Positions 15,392 to 24,748 of a stretch of 64,000 nucleotides of DNA are shown here, piece by piece. This DNA comes from Paeniglutamicibacter terrestris. Lineage in GTDB: Bacteria; Actinomycetota; Actinomycetes; Actinomycetales; Micrococcaceae. The DNA lies in NCBI RefSeq assembly GCF_012271785.1, contig NZ_JAAWVT010000004.1, positions 274,795 to 338,794 on the forward strand. Reading direction: 5' to 3'. The position numbers and the translations under genes were made by a program. The notes beneath the pieces were generated by a model. The model was not told the origin of the DNA. It saw only the letters and a list, made by a program, of their open reading frames with translations, and searched no databases. Position 1 is the first letter of the stretch, and the number at the start of each line of letters is the position of its first letter.

Positions 15392-17095
15392 ATGGCAATC
15401 AGGGAAACACTTGGCGTTGCTGCATGCGCAATCGCGCTGGCAGCCACCTGCTTTACGGGCGTACTCCCGGCAGCTGCAGCACCGCTGACCACACCCGGTT
15501 CGGTCACCGTATTGGCATCGCCAGGCACCAACGATTCGTCGTTGCCCTCGCAGGCAGAGCTCGAAGCCGCCAAATCCGACCCCGAAGCACTGAAAGCGTT
15601 AGTTGCACAGCTTGAATCCGGAATTGAATCCGGACGCCAAAACATCATCACTGCCGAAGCCGCGGCGCTAGACGCTCAGGATAATTTGCTGGCCGCAGAT
15701 GAACTGGTTGAGAAACGTACCCAGATTGCAGCCGACGCGAAAGCAGAAGCCAGCAAAGCCACCGAGTACCTGCTCACAAGCAAGAAGGACGTTGGCGCCC
15801 TGGCTTCGGACGTGTACCGCAATGGTGGCGTGAGCCCCGGCGTGACCACCATGTTGGAAGACGGCAAAGAAAACGACGTTCTCTACAAGGCCTCCACCAT
15901 GGATGCGCTGAGCGCCAACCGAACGCAAACCGTCAGCAATGCCGAGGACGCTGCAGCACTGTGGACCGCCTGGCAGGACTATGCCTCGGAAGCAGCCGCT
16001 GCCGCAGACGAAGCTACCGCAGCCCAGCGCACGGCCGCCGACACAGCATCCACGACACTCGCCAGCTACCAGGGCTCCGTTGAGCCACAGGAAAAGCTGC
16101 GCGCAGAGATCATTGGTCAGCTCGCCTTCCTCCACGAGGTTGATGTTCAGAAGGAAGCCGAGCGGATTGCCGCAAAGGAAGCTGACGCCGAGGCCGAACG
16201 GCTGCAGTCGTTAATCGACAACATGCCACAAGCGGCCCCGCTCACGGTCAAGGAAAAGGACACCACCGAGGTAGTGCCCCTGGCTGCCCCGCCAGCCGTT
16301 CCGGACGAGACCAACCAGAACCAAACATTGATCCCCAAGGCCGCAGTACCGAAGGCGCCTCAGGTGTCCGTACCGGACCCTAAGCCTCAAACTCTCAAGC
16401 CTGCCCCGGCTCCGGAACCGACAGTGGTTCCAGAACCGACAAGAGCTCCAGAGCCAACCAAGGCACCGGAACCAACGAAGGCTCCAGAACCAAAAGTAAC
16501 GGCAAAACCAAAGCCGAAGGCCACCCCCACTCCTGAGGCAACCCCGACGCCAAAGGCAACGCCGAAGCCGAAAGCTACGCCGAAGCCCAAGGCCACTCCA
16601 AAGCCGAAGGCAACTCCAAAGCCGACGCCCAAGCCTGAGCCGAAGCCGACCCCGAAGCCCACTCCGAAGCCGGAGCCAAAGCCGGAGCCGACTCAAGAGG
16701 CCGAAGCCCCTTCGTCATCCGGCAACTACAACGCCGCCATTTCTTGGGGCACCATGATTGCCAACGACAGCTCCAAGGGCTACATTTTTGGTGCAAATGG
16801 CCCAAACAACTTCGACTGCTCGTCTTTCTCCCAGGCAGCATTCTCCAAGTCGGGCATCAGCCTGCCGCGGACCTCGTCACAGCAATATGCCTCGGCCCCG
16901 CAGCATATTCCGCTCAGTCAGTTGCAACGTGGTGATCTGGTCTTCTCGTCATCCAACGGCGGAAGCTCGTTCTATCACGTGGCCATCTATCTCGGCAACG
17001 GTCAGGTGCTCCATGCACGTAACCCCGCCTCTGGCATTTCGGTGACGCCGTTGAGCTGGGTCAACAACCTGCACTCCTACGCGGCACGGTACTAA
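15392..17095 (+). CDS. Secreted NlpC/P60 peptidoglycan hydrolase
   Basis: The protein has 567 residues. A signal peptide covers about residues 1-32 (hydrophobic core [15 protein letters not shown], cleavage near AAAA). A coiled-coil region of about 230 residues follows, rich in Ala, Glu and Lys. Next comes a Pro/Lys/Thr spacer (about 340-435), then the NlpC/P60 domain from residue 445 with the triad Cys476 (FDCSSF), His529 (YHVAIYLG) and His541. The layout matches RipA/CwlO-type D,L-endopeptidases that cut peptidoglycan stem peptides during growth or division. The coiled coil may bind an FtsEX-like activator, as in that family. AAGGA lies 10 bases before the ATG. A strong terminator follows. 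Confidence 0.95.
   Translation: MAIRETLGVAACAIALAATCFTGVLPAAAAPLTTPGSVTVLASPGTNDSSLPSQAELEAAKSDPEALKALVAQLESGIESGRQNIITAEAAALDAQDNLLAADELVEKRTQIAADAKAEASKATEYLLTSKKDVGALASDVYRNGGVSPGVTTMLEDGKENDVLYKASTMDALSANRTQTVSNAEDAAALWTAWQDYASEAAAAADEATAAQRTAADTASTTLASYQGSVEPQEKLRAEIIGQLAFLHEVDVQKEAERIAAKEADAEAERLQSLIDNMPQAAPLTVKEKDTTEVVPLAAPPAVPDETNQNQTLIPKAAVPKAPQVSVPDPKPQTLKPAPAPEPTVVPEPTRAPEPTKAPEPTKAPEPKVTAKPKPKATPTPEATPTPKATPKPKATPKPKATPKPKATPKPTPKPEPKPTPKPTPKPEPKPEPTQEAEAPSSSGNYNAAISWGTMIANDSSKGYIFGANGPNNFDCSSFSQAAFSKSGISLPRTSSQQYASAPQHIPLSQLQRGDLVFSSSNGGSSFYHVAIYLGNGQVLHARNPASGISVTPLSWVNNLHSYAARY
16405..16695 (+). repeat. Proline/lysine-rich repeat region within the NlpC/P60 gene
   Basis: Tandem short units (APEPTK, then ATPKPK about four times, then TPKPEPKP) form a rigid, basic spacer of about 95 residues. 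At DNA level the units are near-identical, so length variation between strains by slippage or recombination is likely. Such spacers carry a catalytic domain through or along the cell wall. Confidence 0.85.
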
Positions 17096-17115
17096 GGGAT
17101 AGCTTCCCTACCCAA

Positions 17116-17154
17116 AAGGAAGTCCTCGCAACCATTGGTTGCGAGGACTTCCTT
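17116..17154. terminator. Bidirectional terminator
   Basis: An 18-bp perfect stem (AAGGAAGTCCTCGCAACC and its complement) with a 3-base loop lies between the convergent NlpC/P60 and universal stress genes. A/T flanks are present on both sides. Confidence 0.9.
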
Positions 17155-17177
17155 TATTGGTTTTGAGTCGGTCTTAT

Positions 17178-18149
17178 TTAGGCGCCGTTAGCCTTGTCCT
17201 CAAACTCCTGACGGGTAGCCAAGCGCGGGTCTTCCCCGTCCGGTACCACCATGACGGGGCCCTTGGAGTGGTGCAGCACGCCCTGGCTGGTTGAGCCCAG
17301 TAGCATTCCGGCAAAACCACCGCGGCCACGGGAACCCGTCACCAAGAGCTGGGCTGTTTGGGATTCGCGGATCAGGATTTCCACCGGGGATCCGTCGATC
17401 ACGTCTGTCTCGATCTCAAGGCCTGGGAACAAACTCTGCAGCCAGGCCTTACCGATGCCCATCTGGTGGCGCACATCGGCCGTGACGGCTTCCTGATCCA
17501 CCGTTGCCGGCATCCAGGCCAGCGCTCCGCTGATGGGAGCCAAGGCGCACACCACGCGCAGTGCCAATCCCCGGGTGGCGGCCAGTTCGGCGGCGACCAG
17601 CACGGCCAATCGTGCTCGGTCTGATCCGTCAACACCAACGACGATCCGATCCAGCACCTGGACGGCGTTATCGTCGCGCTTGGAGACATACAGCGGGACC
17701 ACTACGGTGGGGCACTTTGCATGGGCCGGAAGCGCACTGGATACCGAGCCGAGCAGCCTGCCGACAAATCCTCCGCGGCCGCGGGTACCCACCACCACGA
17801 GCTCAGCTGTGCTGCTCAAATCAAGCAATACGCCCGCCGGGTCGCCAGACTCGATGTAGGTGCGGACCGTGAGGCCCTCATCGGTGATGGTGGCCCGCGC
17901 CTGGCGAACCACCTCCTCGGCGCCGTTACGGATCATTTGATCGTCAAGAGTGGCATAGCCGGCATCCATTGAGGATGCAGCGAAAACCGGGATCGTATAG
18001 GCAGTGACGATGTTCAGCACACTTCCGCGGCGCTTAGCCTCTTCAGCGGCCCACTTCAGGGCGCACAGGCCCTGGTCGGAACCATCAACACCGACAACAA
18101 TTCCCTCGATAGCCTCGGCGTCACCCTGGGCCCTATTGTTTTCACTCAT
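17178..18149 (-). CDS. Universal stress protein, two UspA domains
   Basis: The protein has 323 residues and two tandem Usp domains. Each carries the ATP-binding pattern: GTRGRGGFVGRLLGS in the first and GSRGRGGFAGMLLGS in the second. Each starts with a VVGVDGSD segment. ATP-binding tandem Usp proteins are common in actinobacteria and are linked to hypoxia, stationary phase and dormancy. The start is ATG 18149, because GAAGGAG lies 8 bases before it; a GTG at 18158 abuts that site and is too close. It is monocistronic, divergent from the purine permease. Confidence 0.93.
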   Translation of the reverse strand: MSENNRAQGDAEAIEGIVVGVDGSDQGLCALKWAAEEAKRRGSVLNIVTAYTIPVFAASSMDAGYATLDDQMIRNGAEEVVRQARATITDEGLTVRTYIESGDPAGVLLDLSSTAELVVVGTRGRGGFVGRLLGSVSSALPAHAKCPTVVVPLYVSKRDDNAVQVLDRIVVGVDGSDRARLAVLVAAELAATRGLALRVVCALAPISGALAWMPATVDQEAVTADVRHQMGIGKAWLQSLFPGLEIETDVIDGSPVEILIRESQTAQLLVTGSRGRGGFAGMLLGSTSQGVLHHSKGPVMVVPDGEDPRLATRQEFEDKANGA

Positions 18150-18306
18150 CGTCTTCACTCCTTCGTGTCACGGACTGAGTCATCACGGGCGTCCTCATGT
18201 GAGGCCCCACACCCCCATTGTTCACCACTGTGTGACGTGGGTCTATCTATCGTCGAGCGTGGCGCATTTCTCGGCGATATTTTCGCCTAGAGGCGTAAGA
18301 CCGAAC

Positions 18307-18312
18307 TACAAT
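18307..18312 (+). promoter_or_regulatory. -10 box of a likely leaderless purine-permease mRNA
   Basis: TACAAT ends 6 bases before the ATG at 18319, so transcription would begin at or next to the start codon. No Shine-Dalgarno sequence is present. Confidence 0.45.
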
Positions 18313-18318
18313 TCCCCT

Positions 18319-19785
18319 ATGCCCTCTCAGCAAAAGACCCTGCCCCCAAAGTCTGAAGTGTCACGTCTGGACCGCTATTTTAAGGTCACCGAACGTGGAT
18401 CAACCTACTCGCGTGAGATCCGCGGCGGCTTCGCCACGTTCTTCGCCATGAGCTACATCGTGGTGCTCAACCCCCTGATCCTGGCCGGAGCCGATTCAAA
18501 TGGTGACTCTCTGGGATCCGCCCGCGTAGCCGCCGTCACCGCATTGGTCGCCGGCGTGATGACCATTCTGATGGGCGCGTGGGCCAAGCACCCCTTCGCC
18601 ATGGCCGCGGGATTGGGCGTCAACGCCTTTATTGCCGTCACGGTTGCCACCAACCCGGGCCTTACCTGGCCAGATGTCATGGGTCTTGTTGTCATTTCCG
18701 GCCTCACCATGTTGGTGCTGGTCCTCACCGGCTTCCGTACCGCGGTGTTTAACGCGGTACCGCAGAGCCTGAAGTCCGCCATCGTGGTGGGCATTGGTAT
18801 GTTCATTGCCCTGATTGGCTTGGTCAACTCCGGCTTCGTACGCCGCATCCCCGATGCAGCAGGAACCACCGTCCCCGTCGGCTTGGGCTATGACGGGGCG
18901 CTGACCGGCTGGCCGATCCTGGTCTTTGTCATCGGACTGCTGCTCACCGTGGCACTGGTGGTGCGCAAGGTACGTGGCGCCATCCTGATCGGCATTGTGG
19001 TCTCCGCTGTCCTGGCCAACATCCTTGAAGCAGTTTTCAAGATCGGCCCCTCCTTCGACGGAACCACCGCCAACCCGCAGGGCTGGTCGCTGGTGGCCCC
19101 GGCACTGCCCGAATGGGCGCTGCCGGATCTCTCCTTGCTGGGGCAGGCCAATCTCTTTGGCGCCTTCAGCACACTGGGCGCCACCTCCGCATTGCTGCTG
19201 GCCTTCGTCATTCTGCTCTCGATCTTCTTCGACGCCATGGGCACCATGGTGGGCCTGTCCAACGAGGCCGGAACCGTCGATAAGGATGGCAACATCCCGG
19301 ACGTTGACAAGGTCCTCTTGGTAGACGCTCTGGGTGCAGTTGTTGGCGGCGGCGCCTCGGCTTCCTCCAACCAGATCTATGTTGAATCCGGTGCCGGGAT
19401 CGGCGAGGGCGCCCGCACGGGACTGGCCTCGATTGTCACCGGCGTGCTGTTCATCGCCGCGATGTTCCTGACCCCGTTGATCCACCTGGTTCCGTTCGAG
19501 GCCGTGGCTCCGGCCCTGGTTGTTGTCGGCTTCATGATGATCTCCCACGTCTCGAAGATCGAATGGGACGACCTGGGCGTGGCTATCCCCGCATTCCTGA
19601 CCTTCGTCTTGATGCCTTTCACCTACTCGATTGCCAACGGCATCGGTGCGGGCTTTGTATCCTTCGTGTTCATCCGCGCCATCCAGGGCCGCGCCCGCGA
19701 GGTTCACCCGTTGATGTGGGCAGTTGCAGCAGCCTTCGCGCTCTTCTTCGGCATTGGAGTCATCGAACAGGCGATGGGCGTCTAA
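18319..19785 (+). CDS. NCS2-family purine permease (AzgA/PbuG type)
   Basis: The protein has 488 residues and 12-14 membrane helices. The family hallmarks are ATFFAMSYIVVLNPLILAGA near the start, AMAAGLGVNAFIAVTV, LSIFFDAMGTMVGLSNEAG and GAVVGGGASASSNQIYVESG. These fit the AzgA subgroup of proton-coupled adenine/guanine/hypoxanthine permeases rather than the xanthine/uracil subgroup. I use ATG 18319; the open frame extends upstream over the divergent usp gene but that part is antisense. A TACAAT box just upstream suggests a leaderless message. A strong terminator follows. Confidence 0.94.
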   Translation: MPSQQKTLPPKSEVSRLDRYFKVTERGSTYSREIRGGFATFFAMSYIVVLNPLILAGADSNGDSLGSARVAAVTALVAGVMTILMGAWAKHPFAMAAGLGVNAFIAVTVATNPGLTWPDVMGLVVISGLTMLVLVLTGFRTAVFNAVPQSLKSAIVVGIGMFIALIGLVNSGFVRRIPDAAGTTVPVGLGYDGALTGWPILVFVIGLLLTVALVVRKVRGAILIGIVVSAVLANILEAVFKIGPSFDGTTANPQGWSLVAPALPEWALPDLSLLGQANLFGAFSTLGATSALLLAFVILLSIFFDAMGTMVGLSNEAGTVDKDGNIPDVDKVLLVDALGAVVGGGASASSNQIYVESGAGIGEGARTGLASIVTGVLFIAAMFLTPLIHLVPFEAVAPALVVVGFMMISHVSKIEWDDLGVAIPAFLTFVLMPFTYSIANGIGAGFVSFVFIRAIQGRAREVHPLMWAVAAAFALFFGIGVIEQAMGV

Positions 19786-19807
19786 TTAGAGCACTCAAAC
19801 GCAGGAC

Positions 19808-19857
19808 AAATGCAGCGGGCCGTGGGGAACAAAAGTTCCCCACGGCCCGCTGCATTT
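19808..19857. terminator. Bidirectional terminator
   Basis: A stem of about 23 bp (core GCAGCGGGCCGTGGGGAAC and complement) with an AAAA loop is flanked by A- and T-runs. It separates the purine permease from the convergent methyltransferase. Confidence 0.92.
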
Positions 19858-19874
19858 TTCGTGACATGCGTTGG

Positions 19875-21008
19875 CTACTTCACGCCAAGTCTCCACAGCG
19901 AGGTTACTTCGGCGGAACGCTGAGCATGGAACGGGTCGGAGGTATCCATGGCACGGCCATGGGATGGGACGGTGTCATCGCGTCCCAGCACCACCAGTCC
20001 AGCGGTTTGAATCCACCCCAACAGCTCTTCTCGACTGCGCAGTCCCAGCCGTTCGGCTAGATCGGAAATGACCAGCCAGCCCTCGCCACCGGGCACCAGA
20101 TGTTCGGGGAGGGATTTGAGGAAGGAGCGCAGCATCGCGGACTTCGGGTCATAGATCGCGTAGTCAAGGAGTGTGGCGGGGGTGCCCGGCAACCACGGTG
20201 GGTTACACACCACAACATCCGCCCGACCTTCGGGGAACATGTCCTGTTTGATGGCCACGGCCCGGTCCTCAAGGCCCAGCGTTTGGAACGTCTGTGTGGC
20301 GCAGGCGATCGCGCGATCCTGCGAATCTGTGCCGATCACCTGTTTCACACCACGCTGGGCGAGAATCGCCGCCAGCACGCCCGTGCCGGTGCCGATGTCG
20401 AAGCCTCGCCGCAATCCGGGCAGCTCCGCCCGAGCGACCAGATCCAGGTACTCCCCACGGACCGGGGCGAAGGTGCCGTAATGCGGGTGGATCTTGGCAT
20501 CCAGCGCCGCGATGTGCAATCCGGTGGAGCGCCACTGCTGAGCGCCGATGGCACCGAGCAATTCCTGCAACGGCACCACTGCATCGGCCTCCAGGCGACC
20601 GAAGGCGTTGGTCCAGGCCTCGGTAACATCCGGGGCCCGGCGCAGCGACACGACTGGACCGGCGCCGAGGGGCACGAGCAGCATGGAAAGGATCCGTGCC
20701 CGGTGTGTGCGCGCCTGGCGGTACTTATAGAAGCGCTCAGCGGTGGACGGCGGTGCGGTATTGCGCTTGGCCTTGGCTCCGTCCGGGAGTCGGCGTGCGA
20801 TGGCGCTGAGCAGTTGTCGGGCATTGTGGTAATCCCCGGTGAACAGCATGCCGGTGCCGGAGGTGGCCAGCTTGTAGGCGTCGTCGGCCCCCAACGTGTC
20901 ATCAACCTGCAGGATGCTTTTGGGCGGTGCCGCGTTGTTGGATGAGCACCAAAGCGCGGTGCGCTCCTGGCCCTCGACGCTCCAGGAAACGGTGACGGGT
21001 GTGTTCAT
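19875..21008 (-). CDS. Class I SAM-dependent methyltransferase (RsmC/PrmC-like)
   Basis: The protein has 377 residues. The C-terminal half is a SAM methyltransferase with motif I GFDIGTGTGVLAAIL and the catalytic VVCNPPWLPG (NPPW), which marks methylation of an amino group in adenine, guanine or glutamine. The N-terminal domain, of about 180 residues, resembles a substrate-binding module as in RsmC-like rRNA methyltransferases. The exact target (rRNA base or protein) is not clear from sequence. It is first in sequence after three minus-strand genes transcribed toward it, with a 56-bp gap from the spermidine-synthase-like gene. Confidence 0.85.
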   Translation of the reverse strand: MNTPVTVSWSVEGQERTALWCSSNNAAPPKSILQVDDTLGADDAYKLATSGTGMLFTGDYHNARQLLSAIARRLPDGAKAKRNTAPPSTAERFYKYRQARTHRARILSMLLVPLGAGPVVSLRRAPDVTEAWTNAFGRLEADAVVPLQELLGAIGAQQWRSTGLHIAALDAKIHPHYGTFAPVRGEYLDLVARAELPGLRRGFDIGTGTGVLAAILAQRGVKQVIGTDSQDRAIACATQTFQTLGLEDRAVAIKQDMFPEGRADVVVCNPPWLPGTPATLLDYAIYDPKSAMLRSFLKSLPEHLVPGGEGWLVISDLAERLGLRSREELLGWIQTAGLVVLGRDDTVPSHGRAMDTSDPFHAQRSAEVTSLWRLGVK

Positions 21009-21064
21009 GACGGCGCTGGGGCTCCTGCTCGACGTGGTGGTGAGATGCGGGGGTGGGTAGCTGG

Positions 21065-21943
21065 CTAGCTGGCTACGGTGTGGCGCGAGAAGGAGCGCAC
21101 CGTGGTGTCATCCCAGTGTTGTGCCGGAACCCCACCACCGAGCAGTTCGCGGATGAATACGGCGCCGGCCGGGATCGGTGCATTGGAGCCGGCAATGATC
21201 ACGTTGCCGTGGCGCCTGCCCTTGAGCATGGTCGGGTCCGCGACGATGGCCACGTATTTAAAGACCGCACCGATGGTGGCTGCCTCGCGGCGGGCATTTT
21301 CCAGAGCGGGAGTGTCCCCGCAGTTCACGATGTACAGGCCATCTGTATCCAGCACTCGGGCTGCCTGCGCGGTGAAGGCCAGCGTGGTCAGGTCCTTGGG
21401 TGTCTGGTCGCCGGCAAAAACGTCACGGATGATCAGATCGCGGGTGGCCTCGGTGAGCGTGCCCAATACCTCGCCGGCTTCACCCACCCGGATCCGCAGC
21501 AATGGCGCACGTGGCAGATCAAACCAGGCCCTTACCAAGGTGGCGAGCTTTCCGTCGAGCTCCACCACCAACTGGCGGGCGTTGGGGTAGGTGTCGTCGG
21601 CCCAGCGAGCCATGGAGCAAGCCCCACCGCCCAGATGTAGGGCCCGGAGCTTATAGCCCTGGGATTCGATCTCCCCCGGGTTGAAGCGGGAGCGGATGAG
21701 TGCGGCGATCCACCGCATGTACTCGAAGTCGAGGTGTCCCGGCGCTGCCAGGTCCACATGGGAGGAGGGCACGTCGTTGATGCGCAGTAACCACCCGGTG
21801 GGCGAATAGGGGTCACGTTCCAGTTCGGCTGTGCCGGTGTCGATAGGGTAAATACCTTCGAGCGGGCCGTCTTCAGGTGCCGCGGGGGCATCAGAGAGAA
21901 CCGCGACATTATTCTTGGTCCGCTTGTTCTTGCCCTTAGCCAC
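21065..21943 (-). CDS. Spermidine synthase-like protein (SAM-fold)
   Basis: This 292-residue protein has a spermidine-synthase-like methyltransferase fold: LHLGGGACSMARWADDTYP (motif I), VVELDGKLATLVRAWFDLP (acidic motif II) and RDLIIRDVFAGDQTP. Actinobacteria carry such SpeE-like proteins whose real substrates are mostly unknown; true polyamine synthesis cannot be assumed. The start is GTG 21943, which overlaps the 3' end of the GNAT gene by 8 bp, so the two are coupled. Confidence 0.8.
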   Translation of the reverse strand: MAKGKNKRTKNNVAVLSDAPAAPEDGPLEGIYPIDTGTAELERDPYSPTGWLLRINDVPSSHVDLAAPGHLDFEYMRWIAALIRSRFNPGEIESQGYKLRALHLGGGACSMARWADDTYPNARQLVVELDGKLATLVRAWFDLPRAPLLRIRVGEAGEVLGTLTEATRDLIIRDVFAGDQTPKDLTTLAFTAQAARVLDTDGLYIVNCGDTPALENARREAATIGAVFKYVAIVADPTMLKGRRHGNVIIAGSNAPIPAGAVFIRELLGGGVPAQHWDDTTVRSFSRHTVAS

Positions 21944-22457
21944 GAGTGCCACCGCGCCGAACCATCCGGACCTCGTTGAGTCCTGCCCAGTCATCCAGCA
22001 GGGCCTCAACGCGGCCGTCGGCCACGAAACCCTGCTTGGCGTAGAAAGCTTGGGCGCGCGGGTTGTTCTCCAATACCCAGAGCACAGCGTCGCGTTGGCC
22101 GAGTACCGTTTCCAGAAGTCGTGCGCCGAGGCCCGTGCCGTGGGCTAGCGCCAGCACGTAGAGCAGCTGCAGTTCAATGCTGATACCTGTATCTGCATCG
22201 TCGTCGGAGGCGGGTCCGCCCCCTGCAACACCCACAACCTCACCGTCAGCCGTGGTAGCGATCCACAGTTCGGCGCCCTGGGCCAAACCGCGGGTCCACC
22301 AGTCGGCTTGTTTCTCCAGCGAGGCACGAGCATTCTCGAAGAAGGAGGCCGGACGCTGGGCGGAATACGTCTCTTCCCAGGCGCGAAGTTTCATCTCCAA
22401 TGCTGCGGGGATGTCTTCGGGCGTAGCAAGGCGGATGCTGTAGGGCTCTGTAGTCAC
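21936..22457 (-). CDS. GNAT-family N-acetyltransferase
   Basis: This 173-residue GNAT fold begins YSIRLATPEDIPAALEMKLRAWEETY. The acetyl-CoA-binding stretch is ALAHGTGLGARLLETVLGQ, followed by the typical LWVLENNPRAQAFYAKQGFVADG. The substrate is unknown. It overlaps the downstream spermidine-synthase-like gene and follows the O-methyltransferase gene by about 70 bp on the same strand. Confidence 0.9.
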   Translation of the reverse strand: MTTEPYSIRLATPEDIPAALEMKLRAWEETYSAQRPASFFENARASLEKQADWWTRGLAQGAELWIATTADGEVVGVAGGGPASDDDADTGISIELQLLYVLALAHGTGLGARLLETVLGQRDAVLWVLENNPRAQAFYAKQGFVADGRVEALLDDWAGLNEVRMVRRGGTRG

Positions 22458-22529
22458 AGGGGCAAGCCTATGTGCTGGTGTACCCCGCGGACGAAAACGG
22501 TGATGAAGCTCCCGCCAGATCCGCGTGTC

Positions 22530-23222
22530 TTAACGCACCAAAGCGAGGGCAAACCCGTCCCAGCCCTTGGCCCCCACCGTTTGTAGCGCCGTGGCGTCCA
22601 CCCGCGGGTCCGCCGCAAGGCGATCAATTCCGGCGCGAACTCCGTTGATCAATCGTCCAGCATCGCTCAGCGCGTCGCCAGCATGCAGCACCGCGCCGGA
22701 CCGCACCACATTGTCGACCACCAGCACGGTTCCAGGCCGACCGAGCATAATGGCTGAGTTTATGTAGTGCGGATTGTTTTCCTTGTCCGCGTCGATGAAG
22801 ATCAGGTCGAACGGTTCGCAGTCCTCGGCCAACATCGCGTCGAGTGTCTGCCGGGCCGCACCGATACGAATATCAACGCGATCCCCCACCCCACAGGCTT
22901 TCAGATTATCCGCGGCCACCCGCGCGTGTAGCGGTTCGAACTCGCACGTGGTCACGTGCCCGTCTACGCCAACACCGCGCGCCAGCCAGGTCGTGGAGTA
23001 CCCGCCCAAGGTTCCGATTTCCAGCACTCGTTTCGCGCCAGACATCTGCGCCAGAAGCATCAGGAACTTACCCTGTAGTTCGCTGACTTCGATATGTGGC
23101 AGACCTTCTTCATCTGCCAGTTCCCGGGCGGCTGCCATGGCGGGATCCGGTTCAAGCAGTTTTGCGACTAAATAGGTGTCGATGTCGGTCGGGGTTACTG
23201 GTTCGGTTGGGGGCTCCATCAT
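22530..23222 (-). CDS. O-methyltransferase, catechol/caffeoyl-CoA type
   Basis: This 230-residue SAM methyltransferase of family 3 has VLEIGTLGGYSTTWLARGV (motif I), TTCEFEPLHARVAADNLK, and FDLIFIDADKENNPHYI with the metal-binding Asp residues. It would methylate a hydroxyl of a small molecule in the cytosol with Mg2+; the substrate is unknown. Starts at 23228 (GTG), 23222 and 23219 (ATG) are in frame; AGGAG lies 5 bases before ATG 23222, which I choose. The gene is practically contiguous with the thiamine-binding protein gene. Confidence 0.9.
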   Translation of the reverse strand: MMEPPTEPVTPTDIDTYLVAKLLEPDPAMAAARELADEEGLPHIEVSELQGKFLMLLAQMSGAKRVLEIGTLGGYSTTWLARGVGVDGHVTTCEFEPLHARVAADNLKACGVGDRVDIRIGAARQTLDAMLAEDCEPFDLIFIDADKENNPHYINSAIMLGRPGTVLVVDNVVRSGAVLHAGDALSDAGRLINGVRAGIDRLAADPRVDATALQTVGAKGWDGFALALVR

Positions 23223-23224
23223 GA

Positions 23225-23530
23225 TCACTCCTGCTCGCTGATGGCCTTTTCTAGACGATCAATTTTTCCGCGTAATTCGCCGGTGTAGCCCGGGCGGATA
23301 TCGGCCTTAAGAACCAGTGAAACCCTGGATCCATAGGCGGATACGGCCTCGGTCGCGCGCTTGACGACATCCATAACCTCATCCCATTCGCCCTCAATTT
23401 CGGTGAACATTGACGAGGTGGAATGGGGTAGTCCGGAGTCCCTGACCACCTTGACCGCGGCGGCCACTGCGTTGTGGACCGACCCGTCGGTGTTGTCGGT
23501 ACTGGGCGCTAGCGAAAAGGCAACAATCAT
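23225..23530 (-). CDS. Thiamine-binding protein (MTH1187/YkoF-like, DUF77)
   Basis: The protein has 101 residues and starts MIVAFSLAPSTDNTDGSVHNAVAA. A central SGLPHSTSSMFTEIEGEWDEVMDVVKRA and a final SLVLKADIRPGYTG are the pattern of the MTH1187/YkoF small ferredoxin-like fold that binds thiamine. I place the start at ATG 23530. It ends overlapping or touching the O-methyltransferase start. No transporter for thiamine lies beside it, so its role here is open. Confidence 0.88.
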   Translation of the reverse strand: MIVAFSLAPSTDNTDGSVHNAVAAAVKVVRDSGLPHSTSSMFTEIEGEWDEVMDVVKRATEAVSAYGSRVSLVLKADIRPGYTGELRGKIDRLEKAISEQE

Positions 23531-23636
23531 GGTTCCACTGTGCCACCGTGGAACCAACATGTCACCCGCGCGTGTCACCAAAACGTCATTGAACTACGAT
23601 TAATCCCCCGCTCGACCTCACGCGAGAGCCAAGTTT

Positions 23637-23951
23637 TTAGCCCCACCCCAGGTAGCGCGACAGGGCAGCAGCTCCGGCACCCGCCATGACGACCACAAGG
23701 AACGGAGCCCGCAGCAGCAGGGCGACTCCCGCAGCAACCAGCGCAGCGATCCGCGCGTCGAAGACCACCGAGGTCCCGGTGGCCACGGTGTTAACGATGG
23801 TCAATGACGCCAGCAACCCGATGGTCAGGGTTCCGGCAGCGCGGGTCATTCGCTCGTTCTCGAGAATCCGTTCCGGAACCAGATAGCCCAAAAGTTTGGT
23901 TCCGTACGCCACGGCGCACCCGGCAAGAATCCACCACCAGAGCCCACTCAT
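23637..23951 (-). CDS. azlD: AzlD-family branched-chain amino acid export subunit
   Basis: This 104-residue protein has three to four membrane helices, beginning LWWWILAGCAVAYGTKLLGYLVP. This is the AzlD pattern. The start is ATG 23951, which overlaps the azlC stop by 4 bp (ATGA); the longer upstream frame is a shadow of azlC. With AzlC it forms a BrnFE-type exporter for branched-chain amino acids or related compounds. Confidence 0.9.
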   Translation of the reverse strand: MSGLWWWILAGCAVAYGTKLLGYLVPERILENERMTRAAGTLTIGLLASLTIVNTVATGTSVVFDARIAALVAAGVALLLRAPFLVVVMAGAGAAALSRYLGWG

Positions 23952-24709
23952 GCGAGTTCCTCTCGGGTGCCGCGCGGTTTGATGTCGGGTTCGAGTCCTT
24001 CGTCGGAGGGACCGCGCCCGAAGTACCCCCACACGCCCGCCACGATCGCAGCCACAAGGATCGGCACGCCCGGAGGCACCAATGGGACAGCCAGGACCGT
24101 GACCAAGGCACACACCGAGGCGACGGCGATTGGCTCCGAAGATTTTAGGCGGGGCCACAGCAGGCCCAAGAATGCTGCGACGGCAGCGCCGTCAAGACCC
24201 CATGTTTTGGGGTCACCCATGGCGTCACCTAGGAGAGCGCCGACGATGGTGAAGATATTCCACAAGAGGTATACACCAATGCCAGCCACCCAGAAACCAC
24301 GCTTTTGCTCCGCGGGGTCACCTTGTCCGGCGGCCGTGGCGGTGGATTCATCGATGGTGAGTTGAACCGCCAGTAGTTTCTTTAAACCTCGCGGCCTAAT
24401 CATGGATTTGACCTGCATGCCATAAACGGCGTTTCTAACACCCAAGAGAGTTGCCGCGCCAAAGGCTGCCCCGGGGCTTCCGCCTCCCGCGATGACTCCG
24501 ATGAAAGCGAATTGAGAGCCACCGGTGAACATCAGCAGACTCAGCGCGGCGATCTGCCATATGTTCAGGCCAGCGGCAACACCGAGCGCCCCATAGGAGA
24601 TGGCGTACAGCCCGGTGGCAACCGAGATGGAGAGGCCGATCTTGGTTGCGGGGGTAAAAAATGTTGATGGCACGATCTCTAGCCTAGCCATTGATCCGCT
24701 CGGGCTCAT
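23948..24709 (-). CDS. azlC: AzlC-family branched-chain amino acid exporter
   Basis: The protein has 253 residues and about seven membrane helices. Conserved family stretches are YGALGVAAGLNIWQIAALSLLMFTGGSQFAFIG and LLGVRNAVYGMQV. AzlC/BrnF proteins export branched-chain amino acids together with the small AzlD partner, which is encoded next. The ATG at 24709 is used; ATG 24691 is possible. The direction and 40-bp gap suggest possible cotranscription with the upstream AlaX gene. Confidence 0.92.
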   Translation of the reverse strand: MSPSGSMARLEIVPSTFFTPATKIGLSISVATGLYAISYGALGVAAGLNIWQIAALSLLMFTGGSQFAFIGVIAGGGSPGAAFGAATLLGVRNAVYGMQVKSMIRPRGLKKLLAVQLTIDESTATAAGQGDPAEQKRGFWVAGIGVYLLWNIFTIVGALLGDAMGDPKTWGLDGAAVAAFLGLLWPRLKSSEPIAVASVCALVTVLAVPLVPPGVPILVAAIVAGVWGYFGRGPSDEGLEPDIKPRGTREELA

Positions 24710-24748
24710 GACAAGCGCTGGTCCCGGGCCCGAGCGGGTTCGGCAATT

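Noticed and set aside
18496..19707. Antisense frame of 403 codons over the purine permease gene
   Set aside because: His/Gln/Gly/Asp-rich mirror of a membrane-protein gene; not a protein-like composition.
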